64,000 nt of DNA, from positions 1 to 64,000 of the forward strand of contig NZ_JAFBEO010000001.1 of NCBI RefSeq assembly GCF_016908785.1, written 5' to 3'. The DNA is from Weissella uvarum (GTDB taxonomy: Bacteria > Bacillota > Bacilli > Lactobacillales > Lactobacillaceae). The notes beneath the pieces are model-generated. The model was given only the letters and a program-made list of their open reading frames with translations. It was not told the origin of the DNA and searched no databases. Below are positions 63,708-64,000 of the stretch, piece after piece (position 1 is the first letter of the stretch; every line of letters starts with the position of its first letter). Position numbers and translations under genes: made by a program.

Positions 63708-64000
63708 TTTTTCTTTTCCAATCTGCTTGTAACGTTGTTAAAGCTTGTCTTAATTCATCGTCAGCTGCCGTGAGGTATAACCCCTCAATCCCTCGGGTCA
63801 TTAGGATACTAGCGGCATGTAACATTACGTCAGACTGCATTTGAGCAATCTCACCAGCCTTTTGTAAGTGCGGCGACTTTTTATAGATTTCACGATGGGT
63901 AACTTCATCTGTATCAATCCACATCCGTTGCTGCTTTTTATCATATTTAAAGGGTGGCCCTAAAATCACACCAGCATAATTTAAGTCAAAACCTTGGACC
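63682..64000 (-). CDS. DUF2075-family nucleic acid-dependent NTPase, C-terminal part (cut by window edge)
   Basis: The reading frame is open to the right edge; about 105 C-terminal residues are visible. YAGVILGPPFKYDKK and ASILMTRGIEGLYL match the C-terminus of DUF2075 helicase-like proteins (the pattern VGVI-G...L-TRG-GL-L). The N-terminal P-loop domain is off the window. Its stop lies inside menF, so the two are translationally linked or at least cotranscribed. Confidence 0.65.
   Translation of the reverse strand, partial: VQGFDLNYAGVILGPPFKYDKKQQRMWIDTDEVTHREIYKKSPHLQKAGEIAQMQSDVMLHAASILMTRGIEGLYLTAADDELRQALTTLQADWKRKNASMDEKI

Overview
The window looks like chromosome of a low-GC lactic acid bacterium of the Weissella/Leuconostoc group. 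The basis is gene content and order typical of Lactobacillales, AGGAG-type ribosome binding sites, two T-box leaders, an HrcA/CIRCE-type groESL promoter, tRNA genes without an encoded CCA, and a D-Ala ligase with the Phe found in D-Ala-D-Lac ligases of Leuconostoc and relatives. The genus is an inference. I see no prophage, insertion sequence, CRISPR array or integrase. Nearly everything from the left edge to 51.4 kb is transcribed leftward (minus strand).

Layout, left to right. 1-260: leader and tandem promoters of an rRNA operon whose 16S gene lies off the left edge. 0.3-2.7 kb: small Nudix-like protein, S1-domain protein, cyclophilin, rpoZ, gmk. 2.7-9.0 kb: tightly coupled folD-xseA-xseB-ispA-tlyA-argR-recN operon (DNA repair, isoprenoid precursor, one-carbon metabolism). 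9.1-11.0 kb: an ECF S component with an unknown partner gene, then nagB behind two NagR/DasR-type operators. 11.1-18.6 kb: thrS with T-box, flavodoxin, mutL-mutS. 18.7-24.8 kb: ribosome-assembly and cofactor run yqeG-yqeH-yhbY-nadD-yqeK-rsfS-methyltransferase-tmcAL-yceD. 24.9-37.7 kb: ddl, a DUF2785-like gene, kimA (K+ uptake), groES-groEL, ydiF, folC and valS with T-box. 37.7-46.3 kb: LysE exporter, a cytosolic Ig-like-repeat protein, uspA, a 6S RNA gene, rarA, yueI, prfC with a coupled small membrane protein, a membrane-anchored TPR-like protein, a DUF402 phosphatase, recX. 46.3-51.5 kb: complete pstSCAB1B2-phoU phosphate operon behind a PHO box.

After 51.5 kb the strand alternates. ybjQ (+) converges on yutF-yutD-yunD (-), followed by pepP with a coupled unknown gene, menC (-) and a LOG-family gene (+). 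58.4-59.8 kb is the only accessory-looking stretch. It holds a decayed small membrane-protein gene with two frameshifts and a stop, then a Ser-rich membrane protein preceded by a five-codon upstream ORF. Two tRNA genes (CAU and Lys-UUU) follow, then menF-menD-menH, and a DUF2075-type gene cut by the right edge. menC stands apart from menFDH.

Most of the window is conserved housekeeping DNA. I did not find a clear new multi-gene system. The best leads are the 58.4-59.8 kb fossil and leader ORF, the cytosolic Ig-like protein with an amphipathic tail, the RF3-coupled small membrane protein, and the orphan ECF S component.
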